64,000 nucleotides of DNA, taken from positions 1-64,000 of the forward strand of contig NZ_BMEL01000001.1 in NCBI RefSeq assembly GCF_014636475.1, given 5' to 3'. Positions 18,379 to 27,508 of the stretch are shown here, piece by piece. The notes beneath the pieces were generated by a model. It saw only the letters and a program-made list of their open reading frames with translations. It did no database searches and had not been told where the DNA came from. Source of the stretch: Halobacillus andaensis (GTDB taxonomy: Bacteria; Bacillota; Bacilli; Bacillales; Halobacillaceae). Made by a program: the position numbers and the translations under genes. The number at the start of each line of letters is the position of its first letter. Within the stretch, counting starts at the first letter, position 1.

Positions 18379-18407
18379 AAAATCGTTGTCGAAAGGAGGA
18401 AAGGTAA

Positions 18408-19424
18408 GTGAATGAATTTCTGAAGAAAAAAGGAGTACATATTTCGTTTCATGCTTATTTTATAACGGCTTTAAGTTACATGGCATTAGGATTATTTTCT
18501 TCTCTGATCATTGGGTTGATCATACAGACAATTGGTGGACAGTTAAATATAGATGCTTTTAAAGATATGGGAAGCTTTGCAATGGACTCCAAGATATGGG
18601 GTGGAGCGATTGGAGCAGCTATTGCTTACGGATTAAAAGCTCCGCCTCTTGTTATTTTCGCTGCACTGTTTAGTGGAGCTTATGGTGCAGAACTCGGCGG
18701 ACCTGCAGGCAGTTATGTATCTGCCTTAATCGCTACAGAGTGTGGAAAAATAATTAGTAAACAAACGAGAATTGATATTATTCTAACTCCGTTCGTTACT
18801 ATAGTTATTGGTTTTACAGTAGGATCTTTCATCGGTCCACCCATCGATCAATTTATGACAGGATTCGGCCAAGTAATTAATTGGGCGACTTTACAACAGC
18901 CAATTATTATGGGAATACTTGTAGCTGTCTTGATGGGAATCGCACTTACCGCTCCTATTTCAAGCTTAGCCATTGCTTTAATGTTATCCATAGATGGAAT
19001 TGCAGCGGGGGCTGCAACGGTAGGTTGTGCCGCTCAAATGATTGGTTTCGCCACAATTAGTTATCGTGACAATGGAATTGGAGGAGCGATTGCCCAAGGC
19101 ATAGGAACATCAATGCTGCAAGTGGCTAATATCGTGAAAAAGCCAGTTATACTCATTCCTCCGACTGTTGCTGGTGCATTATTAGCACCTATTGCGACAG
19201 TTTGGTTTCAATTTGAAAATAATGCAGCAGGTGCAGGCATGGGGACGAGTGGGTTCGTTGGTCAAATAATGACGTTTGAATCGTTAGGCTTTTCATGGGA
19301 AGTTGTTGGGGGAATTCTTTTACTGCATTTTATAGGGCCTGCCGTTATCAGTTTACTTCTTGCTGTATGGTTTAGGAGAAAAGGGTGGATTAAACCAGGA
19401 GACATGGTAATTGATTATGAATAA
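18408..19424 (+). CDS. orphan PTS transporter subunit IIC (PTS_EIIC_2 family)
   Basis: A 338-residue integral membrane protein with about 9-10 hydrophobic segments, rich in Gly and Ala, of the PTS EIIC-like family that lacks linked EIIA/EIIB domains. GGAIGAAIAYGLKAPPLVIF and SGAYGAELGGPAG are in the N-terminal half. No phosphorylatable domains, sugar genes or regulators lie nearby, so the substrate and even PTS coupling are unknown. The start is GTG nine bases after AAAGGAGG. ytpP follows after 33 bases with its own ribosome binding site and may be co-transcribed. Confidence 0.82.
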   Translation: MNEFLKKKGVHISFHAYFITALSYMALGLFSSLIIGLIIQTIGGQLNIDAFKDMGSFAMDSKIWGGAIGAAIAYGLKAPPLVIFAALFSGAYGAELGGPAGSYVSALIATECGKIISKQTRIDIILTPFVTIVIGFTVGSFIGPPIDQFMTGFGQVINWATLQQPIIMGILVAVLMGIALTAPISSLAIALMLSIDGIAAGAATVGCAAQMIGFATISYRDNGIGGAIAQGIGTSMLQVANIVKKPVILIPPTVAGALLAPIATVWFQFENNAAGAGMGTSGFVGQIMTFESLGFSWEVVGGILLLHFIGPAVISLLLAVWFRRKGWIKPGDMVIDYE

Positions 19425-19457
19425 ACTTATGCTAAAATAACAAGCGGAGGTGCTGAT

Positions 19458-19775
19458 ATGATTAATCTAAAATCTGATGAACAATTAAATGAAATAATTA
19501 ATGATAGCAAAGCTATATTACTATTTTCAGCGGACTGGTGCCCCGACTGTCGAGTCATCGAGCCTATTCTCCCAGAGGTTGAAGAGGAATTCTCGGATTG
19601 GACTTTCGTTTATGTAGATCGAGATCAATTCATTCATATTTGTGCAGAAAATGATGTATTTGGTATTCCAAGTTTTCTTGCTTACAACAACGGTGAAGAA
19701 GTTGGAAGGTTTGTCAGTAAAGACGCTAAGACAAAAGAAGAAATTGAACAATTCATTAAAAATCTTGACGTGTAA
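19458..19775 (+). CDS. ytpP: thioredoxin-like protein YtpP
   Basis: A 105-residue thioredoxin-fold protein. The active site is SADWCPDCRVIEP (CxxC at ~residues 30-33), with Pro-Asp between the cysteines instead of Gly-Pro; the cis-Pro is in FGIPSFLAY. Likely a cytoplasmic disulfide reductase or bacillithiol-linked redox protein. GGAGGTG precedes the ATG. A terminator overlaps its stop codon. Confidence 0.9.
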   Translation: MINLKSDEQLNEIINDSKAILLFSADWCPDCRVIEPILPEVEEEFSDWTFVYVDRDQFIHICAENDVFGIPSFLAYNNGEEVGRFVSKDAKTKEEIEQFIKNLDV

Positions 19776-19807
19776 CAAGCTGGCATTGTTCAGCTTGTTT
19801 TCTTTTT
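19774..19807 (+). terminator. terminator after ytpP
   Basis: A 9-bp stem (AACAAGCTG with CAGCTTGTT) and a T-rich tail, overlapping the last base of the stop codon. Confidence 0.85.
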
Positions 19808-19892
19808 AGTTATCGTTTTCGTTTCTTACAGCAAATTGTGCTAAAATAGACAACGGATTAAACCTCTTCATTTCTAAGGAGGAACACTAGAC

Positions 19893-20711
19893 ATGAAAAT
19901 AACGAGTATAAAAATGAAGAAAATTCTAGAAGATCGTTTTCAAAGAGAAGAATGGAAAACCATTTTTAATCGAGATAAAGATACATTTCGGATTGAATGG
20001 ATAGACTCTGGTAAAGGAATTACCATTACGCTCCCAAACGTTATTGCTAAATATGAAAGACGTGGCGAACCTGCGGTAGAAGAGTTGGAGGACCATGTAG
20101 AAGAAGCGCTTCGTATCATGAATGAAACTCATTCGTTAAATGGCAAGGAGAAAAATATTTTCCCAGTTATTCGTGCTGGATCCTTTCCCACTGAAACAGA
20201 TAGCGGGAAGAAACTTGTATACGCAGAGCATACGGCGGAAACCCGTATTTATTACGCCCTCGATCTAGGGAAATCCTATCAACTCATTGATAAAGAAATG
20301 GTGGAACGTGAAAACTGGTCTGAAGACCGTTTAAAAGAGGTAGCAAGCTTTAATGTGCGATCTCTTCCAGTAGATATGAAGAAGGATACAGTATATGGGA
20401 ATGATTTTTACTTTCAGTCAACACGTGACGGTTATGATGCGAGCCGAATATTAAATGAAGTGTTGCTTGAAAAAATGAAGGCAGAGTTTGAAGGTGAGTT
20501 AGCCATAAGCATTCCGCATCAAGATGTCATTATTTTTGCGGATATAAAGAATCCTGAAGGTTATGACATTTTAGCCCAAATGGCGATGAAATTCTTTGCT
20601 GAAGGAACGGTACCAGTAACTTCTCTCTCCTTCTTATACGAAGATAAGACCTTAGAACCAATATTTATCTTGGCCCAGAAAAAACCAAAGGATAAGCGAA
20701 AGGAAGATTAA
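19893..20711 (+). CDS. ytpQ: DUF1444 family protein YtpQ
   Basis: A 272-residue cytoplasmic protein of the DUF1444/YtpQ family (UPF0354). Function unknown. It begins with MKITSIKMKKILEDR; the central part has ERRGEPAVEELEDHVEEAL and FPVIRAGSFP, both typical of the family. AAGGAGG precedes the ATG, and a -10 TAAAAT is visible around 19841. ytpR starts two bases after its stop, so both form one operon, as in B. subtilis. Confidence 0.92.
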   Translation: MKITSIKMKKILEDRFQREEWKTIFNRDKDTFRIEWIDSGKGITITLPNVIAKYERRGEPAVEELEDHVEEALRIMNETHSLNGKEKNIFPVIRAGSFPTETDSGKKLVYAEHTAETRIYYALDLGKSYQLIDKEMVERENWSEDRLKEVASFNVRSLPVDMKKDTVYGNDFYFQSTRDGYDASRILNEVLLEKMKAEFEGELAISIPHQDVIIFADIKNPEGYDILAQMAMKFFAEGTVPVTSLSFLYEDKTLEPIFILAQKKPKDKRKED

Positions 20712-20713
20712 GA

Positions 20714-21319
20714 ATGGATATATTTTATAACCCGAATGGTATTGGAGATGTATTAATTATACCTGTGAAACAGGGAGAACGACTAGCCGCAACTTACGAA
20801 ACGTTCGGTGATATTGTGAAAATTACAGATCAAAACGACGGTACTTTACTTGGATATAATATATTCCAGGCTTCTAACTATTTTAATTTTGCCGAGCACG
20901 GCAAAATTAAAATGACCGAAGAAATCCTAGATCAATTACAGACGTTATTTAACAAAAATAACGTAGAGGATTCTTTAGACTTTGATCTATCTCCAAAATT
21001 TGTAGTAGGTCATGTGATAGAAAAGGATTCCCACGAAAATGCAGACAAGCTGAGTGTTTGCCAAGTAGATGTAGGGAAAGAGACCCTGCAAATTGTCTGT
21101 GGTGCTCCAAACGTAGAAAAAGGCCAAAACGTAGTAGTGGCGAAAGTAGGAGCTGTAATGCCAAGTGGCATGGCAATAAAATCAGCTGAGCTTCGCGGTG
21201 TACCATCTACTGGAATGATCTGTTCGGCTAAAGAACTTGGTTTAAAGGACGCTCCACAAGAAAAAGGCATTCTTGTTTTAACTGGTGAAGAAAAACCTGG
21301 ACAACCATTCGAATTTTAA
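20714..21319 (+). CDS. ytpR: YtpR, tRNA-binding-domain protein
   Basis: A 201-residue protein: an N-terminal DUF4479 region (residues 1-85) and a C-terminal EMAP/Trbp111-type OB-fold tRNA-binding domain (residues ~92-198: GHVIEKDSHENADKLSVCQV, IVCGAPNVEKGQ, MICSAKELGL). This is the same module found at the N terminus of phenylalanyl-tRNA synthetase beta chain. It probably acts as a tRNA-binding accessory or chaperone; the role in vivo is unknown. The ribosome binding site lies in the end of ytpQ. Confidence 0.92.
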   Translation: MDIFYNPNGIGDVLIIPVKQGERLAATYETFGDIVKITDQNDGTLLGYNIFQASNYFNFAEHGKIKMTEEILDQLQTLFNKNNVEDSLDFDLSPKFVVGHVIEKDSHENADKLSVCQVDVGKETLQIVCGAPNVEKGQNVVVAKVGAVMPSGMAIKSAELRGVPSTGMICSAKELGLKDAPQEKGILVLTGEEKPGQPFEF

Positions 21320-21324
21320 TAGAG

Positions 21325-21370
21325 AGAAGCAAAGGGACCTTAAGAACTAAGCCCTTTGCTTCTTTTTATT
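21325..21370 (+). terminator. terminator after ytpQR
   Basis: A 12-bp stem (21325-21336 with 21352-21363) with a 15-base loop, then TTTTTATTT. Confidence 0.9.
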
Positions 21371-21476
21371 TGTCTAAAAAATTTTAAATAGAATGTAAAC
21401 CAATTTTTGATTAAAACCTGTTAAAATAAGAGTTACCAATACTTATATAGAGAGAAAAGGAAAGTGTGAGAATATC

Positions 21477-24170
21477 ATGTGGAATCAATTTAAGAATAAA
21501 TTTAAAGGCTTCTTTGATGATGAGCAAAACCGTGATTATAAAGAATCGAAACAGCTAAACAAAGAGAGAGAGCATAAAGAATTAAACGCGAATACAAAGA
21601 TGACCTACCGATATCCAAAGCAAGGTAATTTTCGCTTTCCTGTTATTCCGGATCAATCGGGATCAACGGAACAAACAGAGCAGAGTGAACGTCCGGTTCG
21701 AAGAAGAGAGAGGAATAAAAATCAAGATAGAGAAACGTCAAAACCAAAACATTCACAGGAAAGGTATCGTTATGAAAGTCAAAATAAAGATAAGAAGGAA
21801 GAGGAGTTGCCTGAGACTTCCTCTATTCCTTTTACGCCAACTGACGTCCCTTCACCTGTATATGGGTTTCATCCACGTTCCACACCAGCAACGAATTATG
21901 AAAAACCAGCGGATAAAGTCGAAAACACTGGAAAAACTGCACGCATGGAACAATCACGTTATGATGAAGAGCATTGGCAAAGTGTTCGTCAACGTGTACT
22001 AGGAAAAATAGAATCAAGTAAACGAGCGAAAGAACAAAAGGATGAAGCAGAAACAGAAGCCGCGGCAAGTGTTGATTTTGAAGTGGAAGAAGAGACGCCT
22101 ACTGAGGAAATAGAAGAACAGCGTACGTTTCAAGATACAGAAAGCCCGTTTAACTCTGAAGAAAGCGTTTTGAAACAAGAGGAAGAAACCCATGCAACTG
22201 AGGAAATAGAAGAACAGCGTACGTTTCAAGATACAGAAAACCCGTTTAACTTTGAAGAAAGCGTTTTGAAACAAGAGGAAGAAGTCCATGCAACTGAGGA
22301 AATAGAAGAACAGCGTACGTTTCAAGATACAGAAAACCCGTTTAACTTTGAAGAAAGCGTTTTGAAACAAGAGGAAGAAGCCCATGCAACTGAGGAAATA
22401 GAAGAACAACATCCATTCCAAGTTACAGAAACCTCGGATAAGCCTGGAGAAATCATTGAGAAGACAGAGCGAGAAGTGCATACAAATGAGCAAGTGGAAG
22501 ATGGATCACCAGTTCTAGAGAATAGTAGAGAAGAAAAGGGGCTTGTAGAGCAGAAAGATCCAAAAGAAGAGGATAACGAAACAAAGAGAGAAAGCAGACC
22601 TTCATTTAAAGAAAAAAAGGTAGAAAGAAAAAGTGTTCCATTTAATGTAGTGATGACGCCTAGAGATAAACGCTCTAGAGACCAACAAAAAAAAACTCTA
22701 AATAAGGGAACTCGAAGTCACAAGAATAGTAACGATGAACGTTTTTCAGAGCGTCCTCTTCAACAGGCAACTCCACTTCATTTATTAAATGATAAAAATC
22801 CAAAATCTTCAGAAGATGAGGGGTGGGTTCGTTCTCAAATGGAGTTGTTAGAAAATACGCTGCGTCAATTCCATGTGAGAGCAAAAGTTGTCCATGCCAT
22901 GAAAGGCCCGGCAGTAACTAGATTTGAAGTACAGCCTGAGCCAGGAGTAAAAGTAAGTAAAATCACTAATTTGGCCGATGACATTAAGTTAAGTATGGCA
23001 GCTCGTGATATTAGAATCGAAGCTCCAATCCCAGGCAAACAAGCTGTTGGTATTGAAGTTCCTAATCGTAAACCTGAAATGGTTGGTCTGCAGGAGATTT
23101 TTGCTTCAGACGCTTTTATACATGATTCTTCACCACTATCTGTCGGGTTAGGGTTAGATATCGGCGGTGATTCGGTTGTAACCAATTTAAAGAAAATGCC
23201 TCATGGTTTAATTGCTGGAGCAACTGGCTCTGGAAAGAGTGTATGCATCAATACGATTCTCATTAGCTTGCTTTATAAAGCTCACTATGATGATGTGAAG
23301 TTTTTGCTGATTGATCCTAAAATGGTAGAGTTAGCTCCATATAATGGGCTTCCTCATTTAGTCTCTCCTGTTATTACAGATGTAAAGGCGGCTACGTCTG
23401 CATTAAAGTGGGCGGTAAAGGAAATGGAAGAACGTTACGAAAAATTTGTAGCCGAGGGAGCAAGGGATGTAGAACGTTACAATGAAAAAATGATCCAGCA
23501 AGGACGGCGGGCTGAGAAGTTACCTTATTTAGTAATCGTAATAGACGAGCTTGCTGATTTAATGATGGTATCTCCTCAAGATGTAGAGGATGCGATCTGT
23601 CGAATTGCACAAAAAGCAAGAGCTTGTGGAATTCATCTTCTGCTAGCTACACAGCGTCCATCAGTTGACGTTATCACTGGTCTGATTAAAGCTAATATTC
23701 CTACGAGAATTGCCTTTAGTGTTTCATCTCAGGTAGATTCACGTACGATCATTGATACCGGTGGAGCTGAAAAGCTATTAGGAAAAGGCGATATGTTGTT
23801 TATAGAGAATGGGGCAGGTCAATCTGTGCGTATTCAAGGAGCCTTTGTATCAGATGATGAAATTGAACGAGTGACAAACTACGTGAAGAAGATTGCTCCA
23901 CCGAATTATTTATTTGAGCAGGAAGAATTAATAAAGCAAGTTTCAAACGAAGAAGCTACAGATGAACTTTTTGAACAAGCCGTTCAGTTTGTTATGGAAC
24001 AGAACGGGGCAAGTGCTTCATTACTTCAGCGTCGTTTTAAAGTGGGATACAATCGGGCAGCGCGCCTCATCGACCAAATGGCGGATTATGGAATTATTTC
24101 AGAAGCTAAAGGCAGTAAACCTCGTGATGTATTGCTAACGCCACAGCAAGTAGAAGATATGATGGTTTGA
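21477..24170 (+). CDS. sftA: DNA translocase SftA (FtsK/SpoIIIE family)
   Basis: An 897-residue soluble DNA pump that clears chromosome ends from the division septum. There is no N-terminal membrane domain, which distinguishes SftA from SpoIIIE. Residues 1-430 are a charged linker with a tandem 32-residue repeat. Residues ~440-820 are the alpha/beta motor: Walker A GATGSGKS at residues 581-588, Walker B LVIVIDELADLMM near 685-697, and LLATQRPSVDVITG after it. Residues ~828-895 are the gamma winged helix (FEQAVQFVMEQNGASASLLQ) that reads SRS/KOPS-type sequences. AAAGG precedes the ATG, with a -10-like TAAAAT upstream. No terminator was seen directly after it. Confidence 0.95.
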   Translation: MWNQFKNKFKGFFDDEQNRDYKESKQLNKEREHKELNANTKMTYRYPKQGNFRFPVIPDQSGSTEQTEQSERPVRRRERNKNQDRETSKPKHSQERYRYESQNKDKKEEELPETSSIPFTPTDVPSPVYGFHPRSTPATNYEKPADKVENTGKTARMEQSRYDEEHWQSVRQRVLGKIESSKRAKEQKDEAETEAAASVDFEVEEETPTEEIEEQRTFQDTESPFNSEESVLKQEEETHATEEIEEQRTFQDTENPFNFEESVLKQEEEVHATEEIEEQRTFQDTENPFNFEESVLKQEEEAHATEEIEEQHPFQVTETSDKPGEIIEKTEREVHTNEQVEDGSPVLENSREEKGLVEQKDPKEEDNETKRESRPSFKEKKVERKSVPFNVVMTPRDKRSRDQQKKTLNKGTRSHKNSNDERFSERPLQQATPLHLLNDKNPKSSEDEGWVRSQMELLENTLRQFHVRAKVVHAMKGPAVTRFEVQPEPGVKVSKITNLADDIKLSMAARDIRIEAPIPGKQAVGIEVPNRKPEMVGLQEIFASDAFIHDSSPLSVGLGLDIGGDSVVTNLKKMPHGLIAGATGSGKSVCINTILISLLYKAHYDDVKFLLIDPKMVELAPYNGLPHLVSPVITDVKAATSALKWAVKEMEERYEKFVAEGARDVERYNEKMIQQGRRAEKLPYLVIVIDELADLMMVSPQDVEDAICRIAQKARACGIHLLLATQRPSVDVITGLIKANIPTRIAFSVSSQVDSRTIIDTGGAEKLLGKGDMLFIENGAGQSVRIQGAFVSDDEIERVTNYVKKIAPPNYLFEQEELIKQVSNEEATDELFEQAVQFVMEQNGASASLLQRRFKVGYNRAARLIDQMADYGIISEAKGSKPRDVLLTPQQVEDMMV
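22101..22430 (+). repeat. tandem 96-bp repeat in the sftA linker
   Basis: Three full 96-bp units begin at 22101, 22197 and 22293, and a partial, diverging fourth at 22389. Each codes for 32 residues (TEEIEEQRTFQDTENPFNFE then ESVLKQEEE-HA). The copies differ at only a few bases, which points to recent unequal recombination or slippage. The frame is kept. Confidence 0.95.
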
Positions 24171-24279
24171 TAAATCAAGAAGACTAGAACGAGTAGACTT
24201 GTTAAAAAGGTCTTAATTCTATATGATAAACAAAGAATATCACTCTGGTGAATGAACCTATTGTTTAAGGAGTTACGTC

Positions 24280-25395
24280 ATGGAAAAAGAAATTGCAAGA
24301 AAGCTAAATGGTGAAATTTCACGTTTAACTAATCAAACCTTTAAGTTCGATGAACGAGTGGCTGAAGGATGGTTTTCAGCCGTTTATTTTTTAAAAACAA
24401 AAGAAATCGTTGAACATCATTTGAATGACAACGTCGTAACTATGCAATTTTTTCAAAAAGACCACGCAGTCCTTTGTGGAACGGATGAAGCCATTGCTCT
24501 CATTCACACTTTCTCTGATCACCCGGAAAAGTTAGAGATCCATTCATTAAAAGATGGAGATCGAATTGAACCTTATGAAACCGTGCTAACCATTACGGGA
24601 CCTTATCAATACTTTGGGTATTTAGAGGGGATTATAGATGGGATTCTAGCGAGAAGGACTTCAGTCGCAACAAACGTTTATGATGTCGTAAAAGCCGGCA
24701 GAACTTCAGGTAAACAAAAGCCTATTATATTTATGGGAGATCGCGATGATCATTTTACCCAGCAGGCAGGAGACGGTTACTCTGCTTTTATAGGAGGTTC
24801 TACAGCTCAGGCGACGCATGCTATGAATGAATGGTGGGGTAAAAAAGGTATGGGAACAATGCCTCACGCTTTAATTCAGATGTTTAAAGGAGATGTAGTA
24901 GCCGCAACAAAAGCTTATAAACAGCAGTTTCCTGAAGATGAATTAATGGCATTAGTAGACTATAACAATGACGTTATTACCGATTCATTGAAAGTCGCTA
25001 GAGAATTTAGAAGTGAATTAAAAGGGGTACGAATAGATACTTCCCGCAATCTTGTTGATAAGTATTTTCTCAGAAATCAACACTTAATGGGAACCTTCGA
25101 TCCTCGTGGTGTAAACCCTGAACTAGTATTTGCTTTACGAAGGGCGCTAGATGACGAAGGTTTTCAACACGTAAAGATTATTGTGAGTGGAGGGTTTACG
25201 GAAGATCGAATTCGGGCATTTGAGGAAATGAAAGTACCCGTAGACATGTACGGTGTTGGCGGCAGTCTTCTTAAAATTGGAATAGGATTTACTGGTGATA
25301 ACGTTATTATGAACGGTGATCATGAAGCTAAAGAAGGACGGCGGTATAAACCGAATCCTCGCTTGGAGAAAGTTCCTTTCCTTGATGAAAACTAA
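24280..25395 (+). CDS. nicotinate phosphoribosyltransferase family protein
   Basis: A 371-residue NAPRTase-type enzyme (NAD salvage: nicotinate + PRPP to nicotinate mononucleotide), of the shorter, archaeal-like lineage. Visible features: GWFSAVYFLKT early, GILARRTSVATNVYDV (~residues 122-137), GDGYSAFIGGSTAQATHAMN (~165-184), VDYNNDVITDSLKVAR, DPRGVNPELVF and the phosphate-binding end VSGGFTEDRI / YGVGGSL. Nicotinamide as substrate cannot be excluded. AAGGAG precedes the ATG. It sits between sftA and murC, an insertion relative to B. subtilis order. Confidence 0.87.
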   Translation: MEKEIARKLNGEISRLTNQTFKFDERVAEGWFSAVYFLKTKEIVEHHLNDNVVTMQFFQKDHAVLCGTDEAIALIHTFSDHPEKLEIHSLKDGDRIEPYETVLTITGPYQYFGYLEGIIDGILARRTSVATNVYDVVKAGRTSGKQKPIIFMGDRDDHFTQQAGDGYSAFIGGSTAQATHAMNEWWGKKGMGTMPHALIQMFKGDVVAATKAYKQQFPEDELMALVDYNNDVITDSLKVAREFRSELKGVRIDTSRNLVDKYFLRNQHLMGTFDPRGVNPELVFALRRALDDEGFQHVKIIVSGGFTEDRIRAFEEMKVPVDMYGVGGSLLKIGIGFTGDNVIMNGDHEAKEGRRYKPNPRLEKVPFLDEN

Positions 25396-25607
25396 AGACT
25401 ATATCATTAGAAGCTTGCTCTTTTTTGGAATCTTTAAAGGGAGTAAGCTTCATGTCGTTTTGCGCTTTTTATAAAAGGGGTAACGTGTTAAAATAGGGTA
25501 TTGATTAACTTAAATTACTAAGAATATGTACGAGTACTCAATCGCATGCAAAGGAAAGTTACATATAATACTTAAAGTGTTCCACTTTATTTTGGAGGTT
25601 CTGGTTT

Positions 25608-26900
25608 ATGACGACTTACCATTTCGTTGGTATTAAAGGAACTGGGATGAGTGCCTTGGCACAAATCCTTCATGATTCTGGAGAAACAGTTCAAGGTTCA
25701 GATATAGATAAATACTTTTTCACACAAGAAGTTCTAGAAGAAAAAAACATTCCCGTAATGCCTTTTTCTAAAGAAAATATAAAAGACGGGTTAACCGTGA
25801 TCGCAGGAAATGCTTTTAAGGATGATCATGAGGAGATTACTAAAGCAAAGGAATTAGGTCTTCCTTATTATCGTTACCATGAGTTTCTTGGAGAATGGTT
25901 AAACAAATATACAAGCATAGCTGTAACTGGGGCTCACGGGAAAACTTCGACTACTGGACTGCTTTCTCATGTGTTAAAAGAAAATTACCCAACATCTTAC
26001 TTAATTGGTGATGGTACAGGTAGAGGAAATGAAGATAGTCAATATTTTGTCTTTGAGGCTTGTGAATATCGCAGACACTTCCTAGAGTATTATCCTGATT
26101 ACGCCATAATGACGAATATTGATTTTGATCATCCAGATTATTTTACAAGCATTGAGGATGTATTCCAAGCCTTTCAACAGATGGCTAAACAAGTGAAAAA
26201 AGGAATTATCGCCTGTGGAGACGATGATCACTTGCAGCATATCCAAGCGAACGTACCTGTTCTTTACTACGGTTTAGCAGATACGAATGACTTTCAAGCA
26301 CAAAACATTCAAGAAGATGAAAATGGAACCACATTCGATGTGTTTGTTAGGAATACGTTCTATGCAACGTTTACTATTCCTCAATATGGCACCCACACTG
26401 TGCTCAATGCATTAAGTGTTATTGCAATCTGTCACTACGAGGAAATGAATGTGGAGCAAATTCGTAAGCTTGCTACGTTTAACGGTGTAAAGAGACGTTT
26501 TACAGAAAAGAATTGGAACGATCAAATTCTTGTTGATGACTACGCCCATCATCCGATAGAAATCACAGCTACGATTGATTCAGCACGCAAAAAATATCCA
26601 GGACGAGAAGTGGTAGCTATATTTCAGCCACATACATTTACTCGTACGAAGACGTTTTTAAAAGAATTCGCAGAAAGCCTTAAATTAGCTGATGCTGTTT
26701 ATTTATGTGATATATTTGGTTCTGCCCGTGAAAATAGCGGTAAATTAACCATTGAAAATTTGCAGGAGTTAATCCCTGAAGCGCAAATTTTAGATGTTTC
26801 TGAGACGGCGCACCTGGCAGAACATAACGATGGAGTGCTCCTTTTCATGGGAGCGGGAGATATCCAAAAATTCCAGCATGCGTATGAGCAAGTAAATTAA
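25608..26900 (+). CDS. murC: UDP-N-acetylmuramate--L-alanine ligase MurC
   Basis: A 430-residue cytoplasmic Mur ligase that adds L-Ala to UDP-MurNAc. The N-terminal UDP-binding Rossmann motif is [14 protein letters not shown] (~residues 5-18). The ATP loop [10 protein letters not shown] is at residues 108-117, and DDYAHHP (~residue 312) and the C-terminal FMGAGDI follow. Length is normal for Bacillaceae. TTGGAGG precedes the ATG. A TATAAT -10 at ~25564 and a small hairpin (AAAGTG-TTC-CACTTT, 25574-25588) lie just before the ribosome binding site. Confidence 0.96.
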   Translation: MTTYHFVGIKGTGMSALAQILHDSGETVQGSDIDKYFFTQEVLEEKNIPVMPFSKENIKDGLTVIAGNAFKDDHEEITKAKELGLPYYRYHEFLGEWLNKYTSIAVTGAHGKTSTTGLLSHVLKENYPTSYLIGDGTGRGNEDSQYFVFEACEYRRHFLEYYPDYAIMTNIDFDHPDYFTSIEDVFQAFQQMAKQVKKGIIACGDDDHLQHIQANVPVLYYGLADTNDFQAQNIQEDENGTTFDVFVRNTFYATFTIPQYGTHTVLNALSVIAICHYEEMNVEQIRKLATFNGVKRRFTEKNWNDQILVDDYAHHPIEITATIDSARKKYPGREVVAIFQPHTFTRTKTFLKEFAESLKLADAVYLCDIFGSARENSGKLTIENLQELIPEAQILDVSETAHLAEHNDGVLLFMGAGDIQKFQHAYEQVN

Positions 26901-26909
26901 TGATGAAAG

Positions 26910-26937
26910 GCGTGTAAACTTATTTACACGCTTTTCC
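26910..26937 (+). terminator. terminator after murC
   Basis: A 9-bp stem (26910-26918 with 26923-26931) with a 4-base loop followed by TTTTCCATTT. Confidence 0.8.
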
Positions 26938-27001
26938 ATTTAATTTAATAAAAATAAAGGATTTCTAAAACATATGGCGAATATAAAATTTAACCAAAAT
27001 A

Positions 27002-27026
27002 GTTTATAATTTGCTGTTTTGGGTAA
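27002..27026 (+). promoter_or_regulatory. sigma-B-type promoter of ytxGHJ
   Basis: GTTTAT (27002-27007), 13-bp spacer, GGGTAA (27021-27026), a close match to the Bacillus sigma-B consensus (GTTTAA-N13-15-GGGTAT). It lies ~40 bases before the ytxG start. In B. subtilis ytxGHJ is known to be controlled by sigma-B (and sigma-H). Confidence 0.75.
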
Positions 27027-27064
27027 ATACTAATGTGGTAAATACATATGTGGAGGAGTGTACC

Positions 27065-27508
27065 TTGGATATGGTTATCATCTTGTACATCTCGGCACTT
27101 ATAGCAGCCGTTGCGTTTAGTGTGCTAGTAATCTTTCTAGCAAGAACGCTGACAGCTGTTCGCCGGACTATGAACAACGTTGCTGATACCCTCGAGGGGG
27201 TTGAGAAACAGATGGAGGGAATGACCTTAGAAACGACAGCTTTACTAAATAAAACAAATAAACTAGCTGAAGATGTCGGGGAGAAGTCCCAAAAGTTAAA
27301 TACTCTCGTGGACGGGGTAAAAGGGATAGGAGATTCAGTACAGGAGTTTAATCAATCGATACGTTCCATATCTCGAGGTTTAAGCCATTCTGCACAGGAC
27401 CACACAGACTCTGCTGCTCAAGCAATAAAGTGGGGTCAAGTTGCCATTAATTTATGGAAGAAAGCAAAGAAAGATGACTTAAATCAAACAGGAGGTAATG
27501 TACAATGA
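27065..27508 (+). CDS. ytxG: DUF948 general stress protein YtxG
   Basis: A 147-residue membrane-anchored protein. One N-terminal helix (residues ~3-27, VIILYISALIAAVAFSVLVI) is followed by a coiled-coil-like DUF948 domain (residues ~35-105) with many Thr/Leu heptads. Function unknown; a general stress protein in B. subtilis. I chose TTG at 27065, six bases after GGAGGAG; the frame opens upstream at 27011, inside the promoter region. ytxH overlaps its stop by four bases. Confidence 0.88.
   Translation: MDMVIILYISALIAAVAFSVLVIFLARTLTAVRRTMNNVADTLEGVEKQMEGMTLETTALLNKTNKLAEDVGEKSQKLNTLVDGVKGIGDSVQEFNQSIRSISRGLSHSAQDHTDSAAQAIKWGQVAINLWKKAKKDDLNQTGGNVQ

Noticed and set aside
22014-22493. 159-codon minus-strand open frame with repeated Phe/Leu-rich units
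   Set aside because: It is the antisense image of the sftA repeat; no ribosome binding site or family, and its repeats follow exactly from the coding strand.
25410-25451. GAAGCTTGCTC/GAGTAAGCTTC as terminator of the nicotinate phosphoribosyltransferase gene
   Set aside because: The loop is 20 bases and no T-run follows, so I do not call it a terminator.
25455-25485. GTTTTG-N15-GGGTAA as a second sigma-B promoter before murC
   Set aside because: The spacer is at the long limit and the -35 is a poor match; a TATAAT nearer to murC is a better candidate.
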